In this document: piece after piece, positions 36,263-44,686 of the stretch | How positions within the stretch are numbered: position 1 is the stretch's first letter | Layout: each line of letters begins with the position of its first letter | Source of the DNA: Sphingomonadaceae bacterium | GTDB lineage: Bacteria > Pseudomonadota > Alphaproteobacteria > Sphingomonadales > Sphingomonadaceae | Length of the DNA: 63,982 nucleotides | NCBI GenBank assembly: GCA_030147805.1 | Contig: JASBUR010000048.1 | Span: 1-63,982 of the forward strand | Direction of reading: 5' to 3' | Translations under genes and position numbers: made by a program | Notes under the pieces: generated by a model | The model's database searches: none | Told to the model about the DNA's origin: nothing | The model's input: the letters and a program-made list of their open reading frames with translations, nothing else

Positions 36263-36892
36263 ATGATGCGTACCGTTTCCCCCGCCCCGCTCGTCGCCAT
36301 GCTGGCGCTGCTCGCCGCCTGCGGTCCGTCGAACCGATCGGTGAACAGCGTCAAGGCGCCGACGATCCAGTCGACGCAGCTCGCCTACGACCTCCGCTTC
36401 GCCGGCTATGACGGGCTCGCCGCCGATCAGGCGGCCACGCTCGAACAATGGCTCGCCGCGGTCGGCATCGGTTATGGCGACCGCATCAGCGTCGACGACC
36501 CCGTCGCCGCGGGATCGCCGGCCCGCCGCGCCGCCGTCGCCGGCGTCGTTGCGAAGTTCGGGCTGCTGGTCGAGGACGCCGCGCCGGTCACCACCGCGCT
36601 GCCGGCCGGCACGGCGCGCGTCGTCGTGACCCGCATGAAGGTGACGCCGCCCGACTGCCCCGACTGGCGCCGCAAGTCGAACCCCGAGATCGCCGCGTCG
36701 TCGATGAGCAATTTCGGCTGCGCGACGGTCAGCAACCTGTCGCTGATGGTCGCCAACCCGAACGATCTGATCGAGGGGCAGGCCTACACCGGTGCCGACG
36801 GCCATACGACGTCGAAGGCGATCAGCGTCTACCGCGAGCAGAAGCCGACCGGCGGCAAGCCGCTGGCGCAGACCGCGACGACCGGAAATTAG
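36263..36892 (+). CDS. cpaD: Pilus assembly lipoprotein CpaD
   Basis: CpaD is an outer-membrane lipoprotein of the Tad system thought to help place the secretin. The 209-residue product has a lipobox LLAAC (C20) and family segments YDLRFAGYDGLAADQAATLEQWL, ARVVVTRMKVTPPDCPDW and MSNFGCATVSNLSLMVANPNDLIEGQ. Two ATGs lie in tandem (36263 and 36266), and a GTG sits just before. It is eight bases after cpaC. Confidence 0.9.
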   Translation: MMRTVSPAPLVAMLALLAACGPSNRSVNSVKAPTIQSTQLAYDLRFAGYDGLAADQAATLEQWLAAVGIGYGDRISVDDPVAAGSPARRAAVAGVVAKFGLLVEDAAPVTTALPAGTARVVVTRMKVTPPDCPDWRRKSNPEIAASSMSNFGCATVSNLSLMVANPNDLIEGQAYTGADGHTTSKAISVYREQKPTGGKPLAQTATTGN

Positions 36893-36904
36893 GAAGAGGC
36901 CGAG

Positions 36905-38170
36905 GTGAACGCGCCCTGGAATCCCAACAAGCGGTCGGGCGGGCTGGCGCTGCGCGAGCCGTTCGCCGCCTTCGTCTGCGACGACGCTGCCGCCGAGGCG
37001 ATCCGGCCGATCGTCGCCGACGTCGGCTGGCCCGTCGACAAGATCAACAAGGGCGGCCTGCGCAACGCCGTCCAGGCGCTGTCGGTGTCGTCGAGCCCCC
37101 ATGTGCTGTTCGTCGACCTGTCCGAATCGAGCGATCCGCTCAACGACATCAACGCGCTCGCCGAAGTCTGCGAGCCCGGAACGATCGTCATCGCCACCGG
37201 ACTCGTCAACGACGTGCGCCTGTACCGTGACCTGATGGCATCGGGGCTGCAGGACTATCTGCTCAAGCCGCTCGACCCCGACGCGGTCCGCGACGCGCTG
37301 CTCGCGGCACAAGGCGCGCTCGCCGGCCCGAAGACGCAGGGCGCCGCCGAGGTCGACAAGCCGCGGCTGACGCTCGCCGTGATCGGCGCGCGCGGGGGCG
37401 TCGGCGCGTCGGCCGTCGCGACCTCGCTCGCCTGGACCCTGTCCGAGCGCCAGCAGCGATCGACCGCGCTGCTCGACCTCGACGTGCATTTCGGAACCGC
37501 CGCGCTGGCCTTCGACCTCGAACCCGGCCGCGGCCTCACCGACGCGCTCGAGAACCCGAGCCGCATCGACGGCCTGTTCATCGAGCGCGCGATGGTGCGC
37601 GCCACCGAGCGGCTGGCGGTGCTCTCGGCCGAAGCGGCGATCGCCCAGCCGCTGCTCATCGACGGCGCCGCGCTGTTCCACCTGCAGGAGGAGATGAAGA
37701 ACGCCTTCGAAGGCGTCGTCGTCGACCTGCCGCGCGGACTCGCCGTCCAGCATCCGCATCTCGTCGGCGAGGTCCAGAACGTCGTCGTCGTCACCGAACA
37801 GTCGCTCGCGGCGACGCGCGACACCATCCGCCTGCTCGGCTGGCTGAAGAGCCAGGCGCCCAACGTGCGGGTGACCGTGGTCGTCAACAAGGCCGCCGCC
37901 GCGCCGGCCCCCGAGGTATCGCGCAAGGATTTCGAAGCGTCGATCGAGCGCAAGGTCGACGTCGTCATCCCGCTCGACGCCAAGCTCGCGGTGAGCGCGG
38001 CGCGCCAGGGCAAATGCCTCGCGGCGGTCGCGCGCGGCAGCAAGCTCGCGGGTCCGTTCGATCAGCTGACAGCGTTGCTCGCCGGAGGGCTCGACGCCGG
38101 TTCGGGCGACCCGCGCAAGTCGCTGATCGACAAGTTCAATCTGAAGGGCCTGCTGGCGAAGCGCGGCTAG
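36905..38170 (+). CDS. cpaE: CpaE-type pilus assembly ATPase (TadZ)
   Basis: CpaE/TadZ is a MinD/ParA-like ATPase that places the Tad apparatus at one pole. The 421-residue product has an N-terminal receiver-like domain (about 18-135, without a clear set of phosphorylation residues) and a MinD-type deviant Walker A (GARGGVGASAVATSLAW, about 160-176), then LLDLDVHFGTAALAFDLEPGRGL and a late PLDAKLAVSAARQGK. The start is GTG after an AGGAAG ribosome site. It is part of the cpa operon, 12 bases after cpaD. Confidence 0.92.
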   Translation: MNAPWNPNKRSGGLALREPFAAFVCDDAAAEAIRPIVADVGWPVDKINKGGLRNAVQALSVSSSPHVLFVDLSESSDPLNDINALAEVCEPGTIVIATGLVNDVRLYRDLMASGLQDYLLKPLDPDAVRDALLAAQGALAGPKTQGAAEVDKPRLTLAVIGARGGVGASAVATSLAWTLSERQQRSTALLDLDVHFGTAALAFDLEPGRGLTDALENPSRIDGLFIERAMVRATERLAVLSAEAAIAQPLLIDGAALFHLQEEMKNAFEGVVVDLPRGLAVQHPHLVGEVQNVVVVTEQSLAATRDTIRLLGWLKSQAPNVRVTVVVNKAAAAPAPEVSRKDFEASIERKVDVVIPLDAKLAVSAARQGKCLAAVARGSKLAGPFDQLTALLAGGLDAGSGDPRKSLIDKFNLKGLLAKRG

Positions 38171-38194
38171 CAGGGCAAGAGGTGCGTTGAGGTC

Positions 38195-39895
38195 ATGGGT
38201 GCGATCGGATTCGGCAAGCGCAGCGGACTGACGCCGCCGGCGACGGCGAGCTTCGGCTCGGCGAAGACCGCGCGTCGCCCGCTGGTCAACGAGCCGCTCA
38301 CCCCCGAAGGCCGGCTGAGCGCCGCGACCCCTGCCCCGGCGACGGCGGCGTCGGACAATGCCGCCTGCGTCTGGGAAATCCACGCGCTGATCGCGCCGCA
38401 GCTGCCCGACGTCTTCGCCAAGGACAAGACGCGCAGCCGGGCGCGCGGCGAGCTGGCGGCGCAGCTCGAGGAAATGGTGCTGCGCGTCGCCCGCGACCGC
38501 GGCCTCATCCTCGACGACGTCGGCACGCGCGACACCGTCACCGTGCTGCTCAACGAGCTGATCGCCGCGGTCGGCGGCCTGCAGCCCGATCCGCTCGGCG
38601 AGGCGGCGGCGCGGACGCAGCGCAATGCCGCGCTGAGCAAGAGCAGCGTCGTCGCCGCGAAGGAACGCGTCCACCCGCTGCTGATGGAGCGAATCGACGC
38701 CTCGGTGATGGCAGAGATGAGCCGTGGCGAACTCGCCGAGCAGGTCTCCGAAGTCATCTCGGAGATCCTCGTCGCCGAGAAGATCCATCTCAACCAGATC
38801 GAGCAGCGCGACCTCGTCACGCTGCTGCTCAACGACATGCTCGGGCTGGGCCCCCTGGAGCCGCTGCTCGGCGACGAGGCGATCACCGAGATCATGGTCA
38901 ACGGCCCCAAGACCGTGTTCATCGAGCGCAAGGGCAAGATCTCGCTGTCCGACGTGACCTTCCGCGACGAGCAGCATCTGCTCAACATCGCGCAGCGCAT
39001 CGTCTCGGCGGTGGGGCGCCGCGTCGACGAGAGCTCGCCGATCTGCGACGCGCGCCTGCTCGACGGCAGCCGCGTCAACGTCATCATCCCGCCGCTCGCC
39101 ATCGACGGCTCGACGATCACGATCCGCAAATTTTCCAAGTCGAAGCTGACGTTGGAGAAGATGATCGAGTTCGGCTCGCTGACCCCCAAGATGTGCAAGC
39201 TCTTGAACATCGCCGGGCGCTGCCGGATGAATATCATCATCTCGGGCGGCACCGGGTCGGGCAAGACCACCCTGCTCAACGCGATCAGCCGCAACATCGA
39301 CCCCGACGAGCGCGTCGTCACCATCGAGGACGCCGCCGAGTTGCAGTTGCAGCAGCCGCACGTCGTCCGGCTGGAGACGCGCCCCGCCAACCTCGAGGGC
39401 AACGGCCAGGTGTCGATGCGCGACCTCGTCAAGAACGCGCTGCGCATGCGCCCCGACCGCATCATCCTCGGCGAGGTGCGCGGCCCCGAGGCGTTCGACC
39501 TGCTCGCGGCGATGAACACCGGCCACGACGGCTCGCTCGGCACGCTTCACGCCAACCGGCCGCGCGAGGCGCTGACGCGCGTCGAGAACATGATCAACAT
39601 GGCGGGACTGAACCTGCCGGCGAAGGCGATCCGCCAGCAGATCTCCGACGCCGTCAACATGATCATCCAGATCAGCCGCATGCGCGACGGCAAGCGGCGC
39701 ATCACCTACATCTCCGAGATCGTCGGCATGGAGGGTGACGTCATCACCATGCAGGACCTCTACACCTACCGCTACGACGGCGAGGACGAGGGCGGCAACC
39801 TGCGCGGCGAACATGTGTCGTCGGGGCTGCGCCCCGCCTTCTACGAGCGCGCCGAATATTATGGCCTCGGCCGCGCGCTGATGGACTGCATGTGA
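38195..39895 (+). CDS. cpaF: Tad secretion ATPase CpaF (TadA)
   Basis: CpaF is the type II/IV secretion ATPase that powers Flp pilus assembly and, in some species, retraction. The 566-residue product has an N-terminal variable region (1-140), an all-alpha domain and the RecA-like core. Walker A is GGTGSGKTTLL (K357), followed by TIEDAAELQL (Asp box), ILGEVRGPEAFDLLAAMNTGHDGSLGTLHANRP (Walker B and His box) and a C-terminal RITYISEIVGMEGDVI. ATG starts 24 bases after cpaE. Confidence 0.96.
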   Translation: MGAIGFGKRSGLTPPATASFGSAKTARRPLVNEPLTPEGRLSAATPAPATAASDNAACVWEIHALIAPQLPDVFAKDKTRSRARGELAAQLEEMVLRVARDRGLILDDVGTRDTVTVLLNELIAAVGGLQPDPLGEAAARTQRNAALSKSSVVAAKERVHPLLMERIDASVMAEMSRGELAEQVSEVISEILVAEKIHLNQIEQRDLVTLLLNDMLGLGPLEPLLGDEAITEIMVNGPKTVFIERKGKISLSDVTFRDEQHLLNIAQRIVSAVGRRVDESSPICDARLLDGSRVNVIIPPLAIDGSTITIRKFSKSKLTLEKMIEFGSLTPKMCKLLNIAGRCRMNIIISGGTGSGKTTLLNAISRNIDPDERVVTIEDAAELQLQQPHVVRLETRPANLEGNGQVSMRDLVKNALRMRPDRIILGEVRGPEAFDLLAAMNTGHDGSLGTLHANRPREALTRVENMINMAGLNLPAKAIRQQISDAVNMIIQISRMRDGKRRITYISEIVGMEGDVITMQDLYTYRYDGEDEGGNLRGEHVSSGLRPAFYERAEYYGLGRALMDCM

Positions 39896-40866
39896 CCGAC
39901 GCGAGCTTCCTGCTGATGTTCGTCGGCCTGTCGCTGACCTTGGGGCTCGGCGTCTTCGCGCTTGCCGGCGACGGCAGCGCCAAGAAGGCATCGCGGCGGC
40001 TCGAGGCGGTTCGCGAGCGGCATTCGGGATCGCGCGAGATCCTGGCGCGGGCGCAGATGAAGCGGCTGATCGCGCAACGCGACAACAAGCTCGACAGCAT
40101 GGTGATGCAGCTCATCCCGCGGCCCGCCGAGCTGCGCGCCCGGCTCGAACGCACCGGCAAGAGCTGGACGCTCGGCCAGTACGCGCTCGCTTGCGGCGGG
40201 CTGTTCGGCGGCGTGTCGCTGCTGCTGATCGGTGGCGGCGCGCCGCCGCTGCTGGCGCTGCTTATCGGCAGCTTCCTCGGCATCGGCGTCCCGCATCTGG
40301 TGGTCGGCGTCCTGATCGGGCGCCGCGTCGCCGCCTTCACCGCGCGCTTCCCCGATGCGATCGACCTGCTGGTCCGCGGCCTCCGCTCGGGCCTGCCGGT
40401 CTCCGAATCGCTCGGCGTCGTCGGCCGCGAGCTGCCCGATCCGGTCGGCAGCGAGTTCCGCACCGTCGCCGACAAGATCCGCATCGGTCGGACGATGGAG
40501 GCGGCGCTGCACGAGATGGCGCAGCGGATGAACACCCCCGAATTCCAGTTCTTCGTGATCACGCTGTCGATCCAGCGCGAGACCGGCGGCAACCTTGCCG
40601 AGACGCTCAACAATCTCGGCGAGGTGCTGCGCAAGCGCGCGCAGATGAAGCTCAAGATCAAGGCGATGTCGTCCGAATCGAAGGCCTCGGCCTATATCGT
40701 CGGCTGCCTGCCCTTCGCGGTGTTCGGGCTCGTCTGGATGGCCAACGCCGACTATCTGATGCCGTTCTTCGAGGACCGGCGGCTCATGATCGCCGGCACC
40801 GGCGGCTTCATCTGGATGTCGATCGGCGCGGCGATCATGGCCAAGATGGTCAGGTTCGAGATCTGA
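39892..40866 (+). CDS. tadB: Tad inner-membrane platform protein TadB
   Basis: TadB (GspF family) forms the inner-membrane platform with TadC. The 324-residue product has membrane segments near 5-22, about 98-140 and 265-320, with the GspF helices between: FPDAIDLLVRGLRSGLPVSESLGVV and ITLSIQRETGGNLAETLNNLGEVLRKR. The GTG start overlaps the cpaF stop by four bases, and its own stop overlaps the tadC ATG by one base. Confidence 0.93.
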   Translation: MTDASFLLMFVGLSLTLGLGVFALAGDGSAKKASRRLEAVRERHSGSREILARAQMKRLIAQRDNKLDSMVMQLIPRPAELRARLERTGKSWTLGQYALACGGLFGGVSLLLIGGGAPPLLALLIGSFLGIGVPHLVVGVLIGRRVAAFTARFPDAIDLLVRGLRSGLPVSESLGVVGRELPDPVGSEFRTVADKIRIGRTMEAALHEMAQRMNTPEFQFFVITLSIQRETGGNLAETLNNLGEVLRKRAQMKLKIKAMSSESKASAYIVGCLPFAVFGLVWMANADYLMPFFEDRRLMIAGTGGFIWMSIGAAIMAKMVRFEI

Positions 40867-41846
40867 TGAACGCCGCCGAACCCATGACCATCCTCGGCCT
40901 GTCGCCGATCGATCTCGCGACGCTGCTCGCCGCGCTCGCCACGATGGCGGTGATGGTCGCCGTCTGGGCGGCGACGACGGTGCGCGACCCGATGCGCGGG
41001 CGCGTGAAGGCGCTGCAGGAACGGCGCGAGCAGCTGAAGGCGGGCATCAGCACATCGCGCAAGCGCGGCAGCGTGGTGGCGAAGGCCGAGGCCACCGATG
41101 TGATGCGGCACATCCTGAAGAAGCTCGCCGTGCTTCAGGACGAGCAGACGCAGGTCGCCGCCACCAAGCTCGCCCAGGCGGGCATCCGCTCGAAGGACGC
41201 GATCGTGGCGCTGCTGTTCGCGCGGCTGGTGATGCCGCTTTTCCTCGGCGGCGGCACGCTGCTCGCGGTCTATGTCTTCCACCTGTTCGACGGCTATTCC
41301 AACTTCACGCAGATGCTGATCGCCGGCGGCTCGCTGTTCGGGTCGTACAAGGCGCCCGATCTGTTCGTTCAGAATCTGATCTCCAAACGATCCGAGGCGA
41401 TCCGCAAGGGGCTGCCCGACGCGCTCGACCTGCTGGTGATCTGCGCCGAGGCGGGCCTCACCGTCGACGCCGCCTTCAGCCGCGTCGCGCGCGAGCTCGG
41501 CGCCGGCTATCCCGAACTCGGCGACGAGTTCGCGCTGACCTCGATCGAGCTCGGCTTCCTCACCGACCGCCGCCAGGCGTTCGACAATCTGTCGAACCGT
41601 GTCGCGCTCGACAGCATCCGCGGCGTCGTGACGACGATGGTGCAGACCGAGAAATACGGCACGCCGCTCGCCAGCGCGCTGCGCGTGCTCTCCGCCGAAT
41701 TCCGCAACGAGCGGATGATGCGCGCCGAGGAGAAGGCGGCGCGGCTGCCGGCGATCATGACGATCCCGCTGATCCTGTTCATCCTGCCGGTGCTGTTCGT
41801 GGTGATCCTCGGCCCGGCCGCCTGTTCGATCTCCGACTCGCTGTAG
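40866..41846 (+). CDS. tadC: Tad inner-membrane platform protein TadC
   Basis: TadC pairs with TadB in the inner-membrane platform. The 326-residue product has membrane segments near 8-33, about 115-165 and 300-322, and the GspF domain signature LPDALDLLVICAEAGLTVDAAFSRVARELG, then FLTDRRQAFDNLSNRV and GTPLASALRVLSAEFRNERM. The frame is open far upstream but this ATG overlaps the tadB stop (TGATG). It is the last gene of the locus on this strand; no tadD, tadE, tadF, tadG or flp follows. Confidence 0.93.
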   Translation: MNAAEPMTILGLSPIDLATLLAALATMAVMVAVWAATTVRDPMRGRVKALQERREQLKAGISTSRKRGSVVAKAEATDVMRHILKKLAVLQDEQTQVAATKLAQAGIRSKDAIVALLFARLVMPLFLGGGTLLAVYVFHLFDGYSNFTQMLIAGGSLFGSYKAPDLFVQNLISKRSEAIRKGLPDALDLLVICAEAGLTVDAAFSRVARELGAGYPELGDEFALTSIELGFLTDRRQAFDNLSNRVALDSIRGVVTTMVQTEKYGTPLASALRVLSAEFRNERMMRAEEKAARLPAIMTIPLILFILPVLFVVILGPAACSISDSL

Positions 41847-41849
41847 CGG

Positions 41850-42422
41850 TCAGCCCGACTTGCTGACCACGCTGAAGCGCTTGAGCTGGTTTCTGGGTTC
41901 GGCCCAGTCGGGCTTGAGCGCCGCGGCCTGGCGATAATCGTCATAGGCGGCGCGCGTGCGGCCCAGCGCCTCGTTGGCGATGCCGCGCGTGTAATAGGCG
42001 ATCTCGGGCCGGGCGGGGTTGAGCTCGAGCCCCTGGCTGATCAGGTTGACCGCCTCCGAATCGCGGTTGCCGGTGTGGACCAGCGCGATGCCCTTGTTGA
42101 CATAGGCCTCGGCAAGATCGGCCTTGAGCCGGATCGCCCGCTCATAGTCGCCGATCGCTTCGGCTATTCGCCGCTGCCGCATGTTGAGGATGCCGCGGTT
42201 GACAAAGGTGGCGGCGCGGTCGCGGACGTTGAGCGCCTGCTCCGACAGCGCCCGGTCGCAGCTTTCGAAGCCGTCGGCGGTGGCGCGGCCCGATTCGGCC
42301 GCTTCGTAGCAGATGCGGGCGAGGCCCGACCCGATGACGGTGACCGCCGATCGGGCGCTGGTCGGAACGAGGGTCGCGCCGAGAACGACGGCGCCGGCCA
42401 GCAACAGCTTGCACGCAGGCAT
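41850..42422 (-). CDS. Secreted tetratricopeptide-repeat protein
   Basis: The 190-residue protein has a signal peptide (about 1-25, ending TSARSA) and about three TPR units (RAATFVNRGILNMRQRRIAEAIGDYERAIR, LAEAYVNKGIALVHTGN and IAYYTRGIANEALGRTRAAYDDYRQAAAL), so it should be a periplasmic protein-binding scaffold. ATG 42422 has GGAGA 6 bases upstream; an in-frame TTG at 42440 is less likely. It ends three bases from tadC on the opposite strand. Tad systems often include a TPR protein (TadD), but TadD is usually a lipoprotein and this lacks a lipobox. Confidence 0.82.
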   Translation of the reverse strand: MPACKLLLAGAVVLGATLVPTSARSAVTVIGSGLARICYEAAESGRATADGFESCDRALSEQALNVRDRAATFVNRGILNMRQRRIAEAIGDYERAIRLKADLAEAYVNKGIALVHTGNRDSEAVNLISQGLELNPARPEIAYYTRGIANEALGRTRAAYDDYRQAAALKPDWAEPRNQLKRFSVVSKSG

Positions 42423-42486
42423 GGCAGTCTCCTTCCCCAAGGAGACGCGACCATATCATCTTTCGGCCTGCGCCGGGAGCAGTCAG

Positions 42487-42684
42487 CTAGGCGATGATGT
42501 CGGGCAGCAGCTGGTCGTGAAGCTGGCGGATGTCGTCCTTGAGCTTCAGCTTGCGCTTCTTCAGCCGCGCCAGCTGGATCTGGTCGTGCCCCGGCAGCGA
42601 GCGCAAGGCCTCGATTGCGGTATCGAGGTCGCGATGCTCCTCGGTCAGCGCCTCGAGGCGGGTCTGCAGTTCCTTTTCGTCCAC
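42487..42684 (-). CDS. DUF465 (YdcH-like) small protein
   Basis: This 65-residue, all-helical protein matches the DUF465/YdcH family: EKELQTRLEALTEEHRDLDTAI, then IQLARLKKRKLKLKDDIRQLHDQ, a basic coiled-coil hairpin. Function of the family is unknown. GTG 42684 (MDEKELQ) is taken as start; an in-frame TTG three codons up at 42693 is possible, and neither has a good ribosome site. A second family member faces it divergently. Confidence 0.75.
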   Translation of the reverse strand: MDEKELQTRLEALTEEHRDLDTAIEALRSLPGHDQIQLARLKKRKLKLKDDIRQLHDQLLPDIIA

Positions 42685-42996
42685 GGCCAGCAACTCACGG
42701 GTTCGAGCGACTCAGGTGTCGCGCCGAGTCGTAGCACAGCCATGGGTCGAGGTAAGTGCGCCGCGTGCGGCCGCCCGCGGATCGCCCCCGCCGGAGTCTA
42801 CCCGTTGAGGCCCGCTCGGTTCGGCATCGCTATGTCTTGTACCGCGGCATGCCCATCGCAAATTTGCTGACGACGGCGGGGAGCTGTGATCTACTCAACC
42901 TTGCCGATTGCCCAGGGCTGCGGCCCCATGCGTCCTGCATCCGGGACCGCATCGCCCGAGGCGACCGACCTTGCAACTGAGGAAGGATCCGGACCT
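42685..42996. other. Intergenic region between two divergent DUF465 genes
   Basis: This 312-base stretch has no gene I can support. It must hold both divergent promoters, but I see no clean -35/-10 pair. Short open frames in it lack ribosome sites. A GGTTCGAG string at about 42698 is not part of a tRNA: its flanks do not pair. GC content falls towards the right end (about 42830-42900). Confidence 0.5.
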
Positions 42997-43161
42997 ATGG
43001 CCAGCGCACATGTCGATACTCTCGCATCCAAGCATGCACGGCTTGAAAGCGTGATCTTCGATGAAATGCAGCGACCGCAGCCCGACACGATACGCATCGC
43101 CCAGTTGAAAAAGGAAAAGCTGCGATTGAAGGAGCTGATCGCGCACGAGACCGCCCACTAG
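42997..43161 (+). CDS. DUF465 (YdcH-like) small protein
   Basis: The 54-residue protein is a compact DUF465/YdcH member: VDTLASKHARLESVIFDEMQ, then DTIRIAQLKKEKLRLKELIA, predicted as a helical hairpin. ATG follows AAGGAT at 8 bases. It differs from its divergent neighbour in length and sequence, so the pair looks like an old duplication. The function of the family is unknown. A perfect bidirectional terminator follows. Confidence 0.85.
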   Translation: MASAHVDTLASKHARLESVIFDEMQRPQPDTIRIAQLKKEKLRLKELIAHETAH

Positions 43162-43180
43162 CGGCGGCTCCGACCACGAA

Positions 43181-43216
43181 AAAAAGGGCCGGGAGGATCG
43201 CCTCCCGGCCCTTTTT
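43181..43216. terminator. Bidirectional terminator
   Basis: A perfect 16-bp inverted repeat (AAAAAGGGCCGGGAGG, ATCG loop, and its complement ending in TTTTT) sits between the plus-strand DUF465 gene and the minus-strand barrel-protein gene. A U-tract is present on both strands, so it should stop both transcripts. Confidence 0.9.
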
Positions 43217-43234
43217 CATTGGCGTCGCGGCCGG

Positions 43235-43846
43235 TCAGAAGCGGAACGAGAATCCCGCGAGGACCTGCTGCGGATTGTAGCTGCCGTCGAAATCCTTGTA
43301 GCGATATTCGACGCGCGCCGAGGTGCTGGGGCTCAGCGCATATTCCAGCCCGCCGCCGTAGACCGCGCCATCGGCCCATTCATTGTCGCTGAACGAGTTG
43401 GCCGGCGTCACGCTGTCGCTGACCGCGACGTTGATGCGCTCGGCGCCGTAGCCGACGCGGCCGTAGACCAGCGCACGGTCGCCAGCGATGAAGCCGGCGC
43501 GGCCCGAGAACATGTAGTTCCAGTCGGGGTCGATCGACGCGATGACCCCCGGAACGAGCGTCTGGCTGAGCTTGCGCCCGCCGCCGCCGACCTCGGCCTC
43601 GCCGCCGACGACGAGGCTGGTGCCGACCGGTGCGTCGAAACCGAAATAGGCGCCATAGTCGAGGCTGCTGCGATCACGGTCGAAAACCGGGACGCCGGCG
43701 ATGCCGAAGTCCTCGTTGATCGAGCGGCTGCCGTAGCCGACCTGACCGCCGACATAGGGACCGGTGAAGCCGGCGCCAATGTCCTGGGCACTGCCCGCCA
43801 CGGGAAGCATCACCAATGCGGCGGCCACCAAATACTTGCTGTTCAT
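43235..43846 (-). CDS. Outer-membrane beta-barrel protein (OmpA-like/Omp25 type)
   Basis: The 203-residue protein has a signal peptide (MNSKYLVAAALVMLPVAGSA, 1-20) and an 8-stranded porin-like barrel of the outer-membrane-protein beta-barrel family. It has alternating strands (FTGPYVGGQVGYGSRS, DYGAYFGFDAP, LVVGGEAEVGGG) and ends in the terminal aromatic signature AGFSFRF needed for BAM. ATG 43846 has TAGGAGT 8 bases upstream; a TTG two codons earlier is in frame. The role (adhesion, structure) is unknown. A 290-base upstream region holds a repeated motif. Confidence 0.88.
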   Translation of the reverse strand: MNSKYLVAAALVMLPVAGSAQDIGAGFTGPYVGGQVGYGSRSINEDFGIAGVPVFDRDRSSLDYGAYFGFDAPVGTSLVVGGEAEVGGGGRKLSQTLVPGVIASIDPDWNYMFSGRAGFIAGDRALVYGRVGYGAERINVAVSDSVTPANSFSDNEWADGAVYGGGLEYALSPSTSARVEYRYKDFDGSYNPQQVLAGFSFRF

Positions 43847-43952
43847 TCCCAACTCCTATTCCTTTCGAACGAACGTCCTCAAGACGCTAGGCCATTCCGA
43901 AAGTTCCTGCCGATTTACCAGTCATAGCTGACATGGTGCCGGAAAGTCACAG

Positions 43953-44001
43953 GATGAAATCGGACACCCCTCATCCATCCATGAGCGATGATTTCGGACA
44001 T
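43953..44001. repeat. Direct repeat upstream of the barrel-protein gene
   Basis: GATGAAATCGGACAC (43953-43967) and GATGATTTCGGACAT (43987-44001) are 12/15 identical and 34 bp apart. A possible -35 box for the minus strand, TTGACA (44012-44017), lies just upstream, but no good -10 follows it. The repeats may be regulator sites for the barrel-protein gene. Confidence 0.35.
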
Positions 44002-44078
44002 GCAACGTGAATGTCAACTTAACGATACGTGCCCGTTACTTCACCATGTTGTTCATTAGCCGTTCAGCTTTTCAGAAC

Positions 44079-44108
44079 AAAAAAAGGGGCCCACGCGCGG
44101 TGGGCCCC
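44079..44108 (-). terminator. dksA terminator
   Basis: On the minus strand, a 9-bp stem (GGGGCCCAC with GTGGGCCCC, 5-base loop) is followed by seven or more T residues (44079-44085 on the plus strand are A). It lies 29 bases past the dksA stop. Confidence 0.88.
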
Positions 44109-44136
44109 GTTTCGCAAGCGGGTGACGGTCGGATCG

Positions 44137-44610
44137 CTATTCGTCGCGCGTGACCTTTTCGAGCCGCTCGTGCTTTTCCTGCGCCTCGAGCGTCATCGTC
44201 GCGATCGGTCGCGCTTCGAGGCGCTGCAGCGAGATCGGCTCGCCCGTCACTTCGCAATAGCCATATTCGCCCTCTTCGATCCGGCGCAGCGCAGCGTCGA
44301 TCTTCGAGATCAGCTTGCGCTGGCGGTCGCGCGTGCGAAGTTCGATCGACCAGTCGGTCTCGCTCGAGGCGCGGTCGGTGACGTCGGGTTCACGCAGCGA
44401 TTCGCTCTGCAGCGTCTGAAGAGTCTCGCGCGCTTCGCGGAGGATCTCTTCCTTCCATTCGAGCAGCTTGCCCCTGAAATAGGCCTGCTGCCGCTCGTTC
44501 ATGAATTCTTCGTCGGCGCTCGGTCGATAACCTGCCGGCAACTCGATCCCCGCCACGACCGAGTTGTCGAACTCGTCGTCGACGACCGCCGGACTCCCCA
44601 CGACTTCCAT
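44137..44610 (-). CDS. dksA: RNA-polymerase-binding transcription factor DksA
   Basis: DksA binds the secondary channel of RNA polymerase and works with ppGpp in the stringent response. The 157-residue product has the coiled-coil hairpin (about 35-115; DRQRKLISKIDAALRRIEEGEYGYC) and a degenerate zinc-finger region, CEVTGEPISLQRLEARPIATM, with a single cysteine where the classical protein has four. Such forms are usual in alphaproteobacteria and should not depend on zinc. ATG 44610 is chosen by family length; the frame is open to 44706. It has its own promoter and terminator. Confidence 0.93.
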   Translation of the reverse strand: MEVVGSPAVVDDEFDNSVVAGIELPAGYRPSADEEFMNERQQAYFRGKLLEWKEEILREARETLQTLQSESLREPDVTDRASSETDWSIELRTRDRQRKLISKIDAALRRIEEGEYGYCEVTGEPISLQRLEARPIATMTLEAQEKHERLEKVTRDE

Positions 44611-44686
44611 GCGTGTACTCCCTGCCACGACATGCCATCCTTGCGTGACGCCAGGCCCCGCGCACAGGACGGCCTCCCCGCCGCGG

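Noticed and set aside
36098..39991. A 1297-codon open frame on the strand opposite cpaC-cpaF
   Set aside because: Same reason: composition of a codon-bias shadow, with real Tad proteins on the plus strand.
42690..42725. tRNA-like GGTTCGAG string
   Set aside because: The flanking bases do not pair as a T arm and no acceptor or anticodon stem can be drawn.
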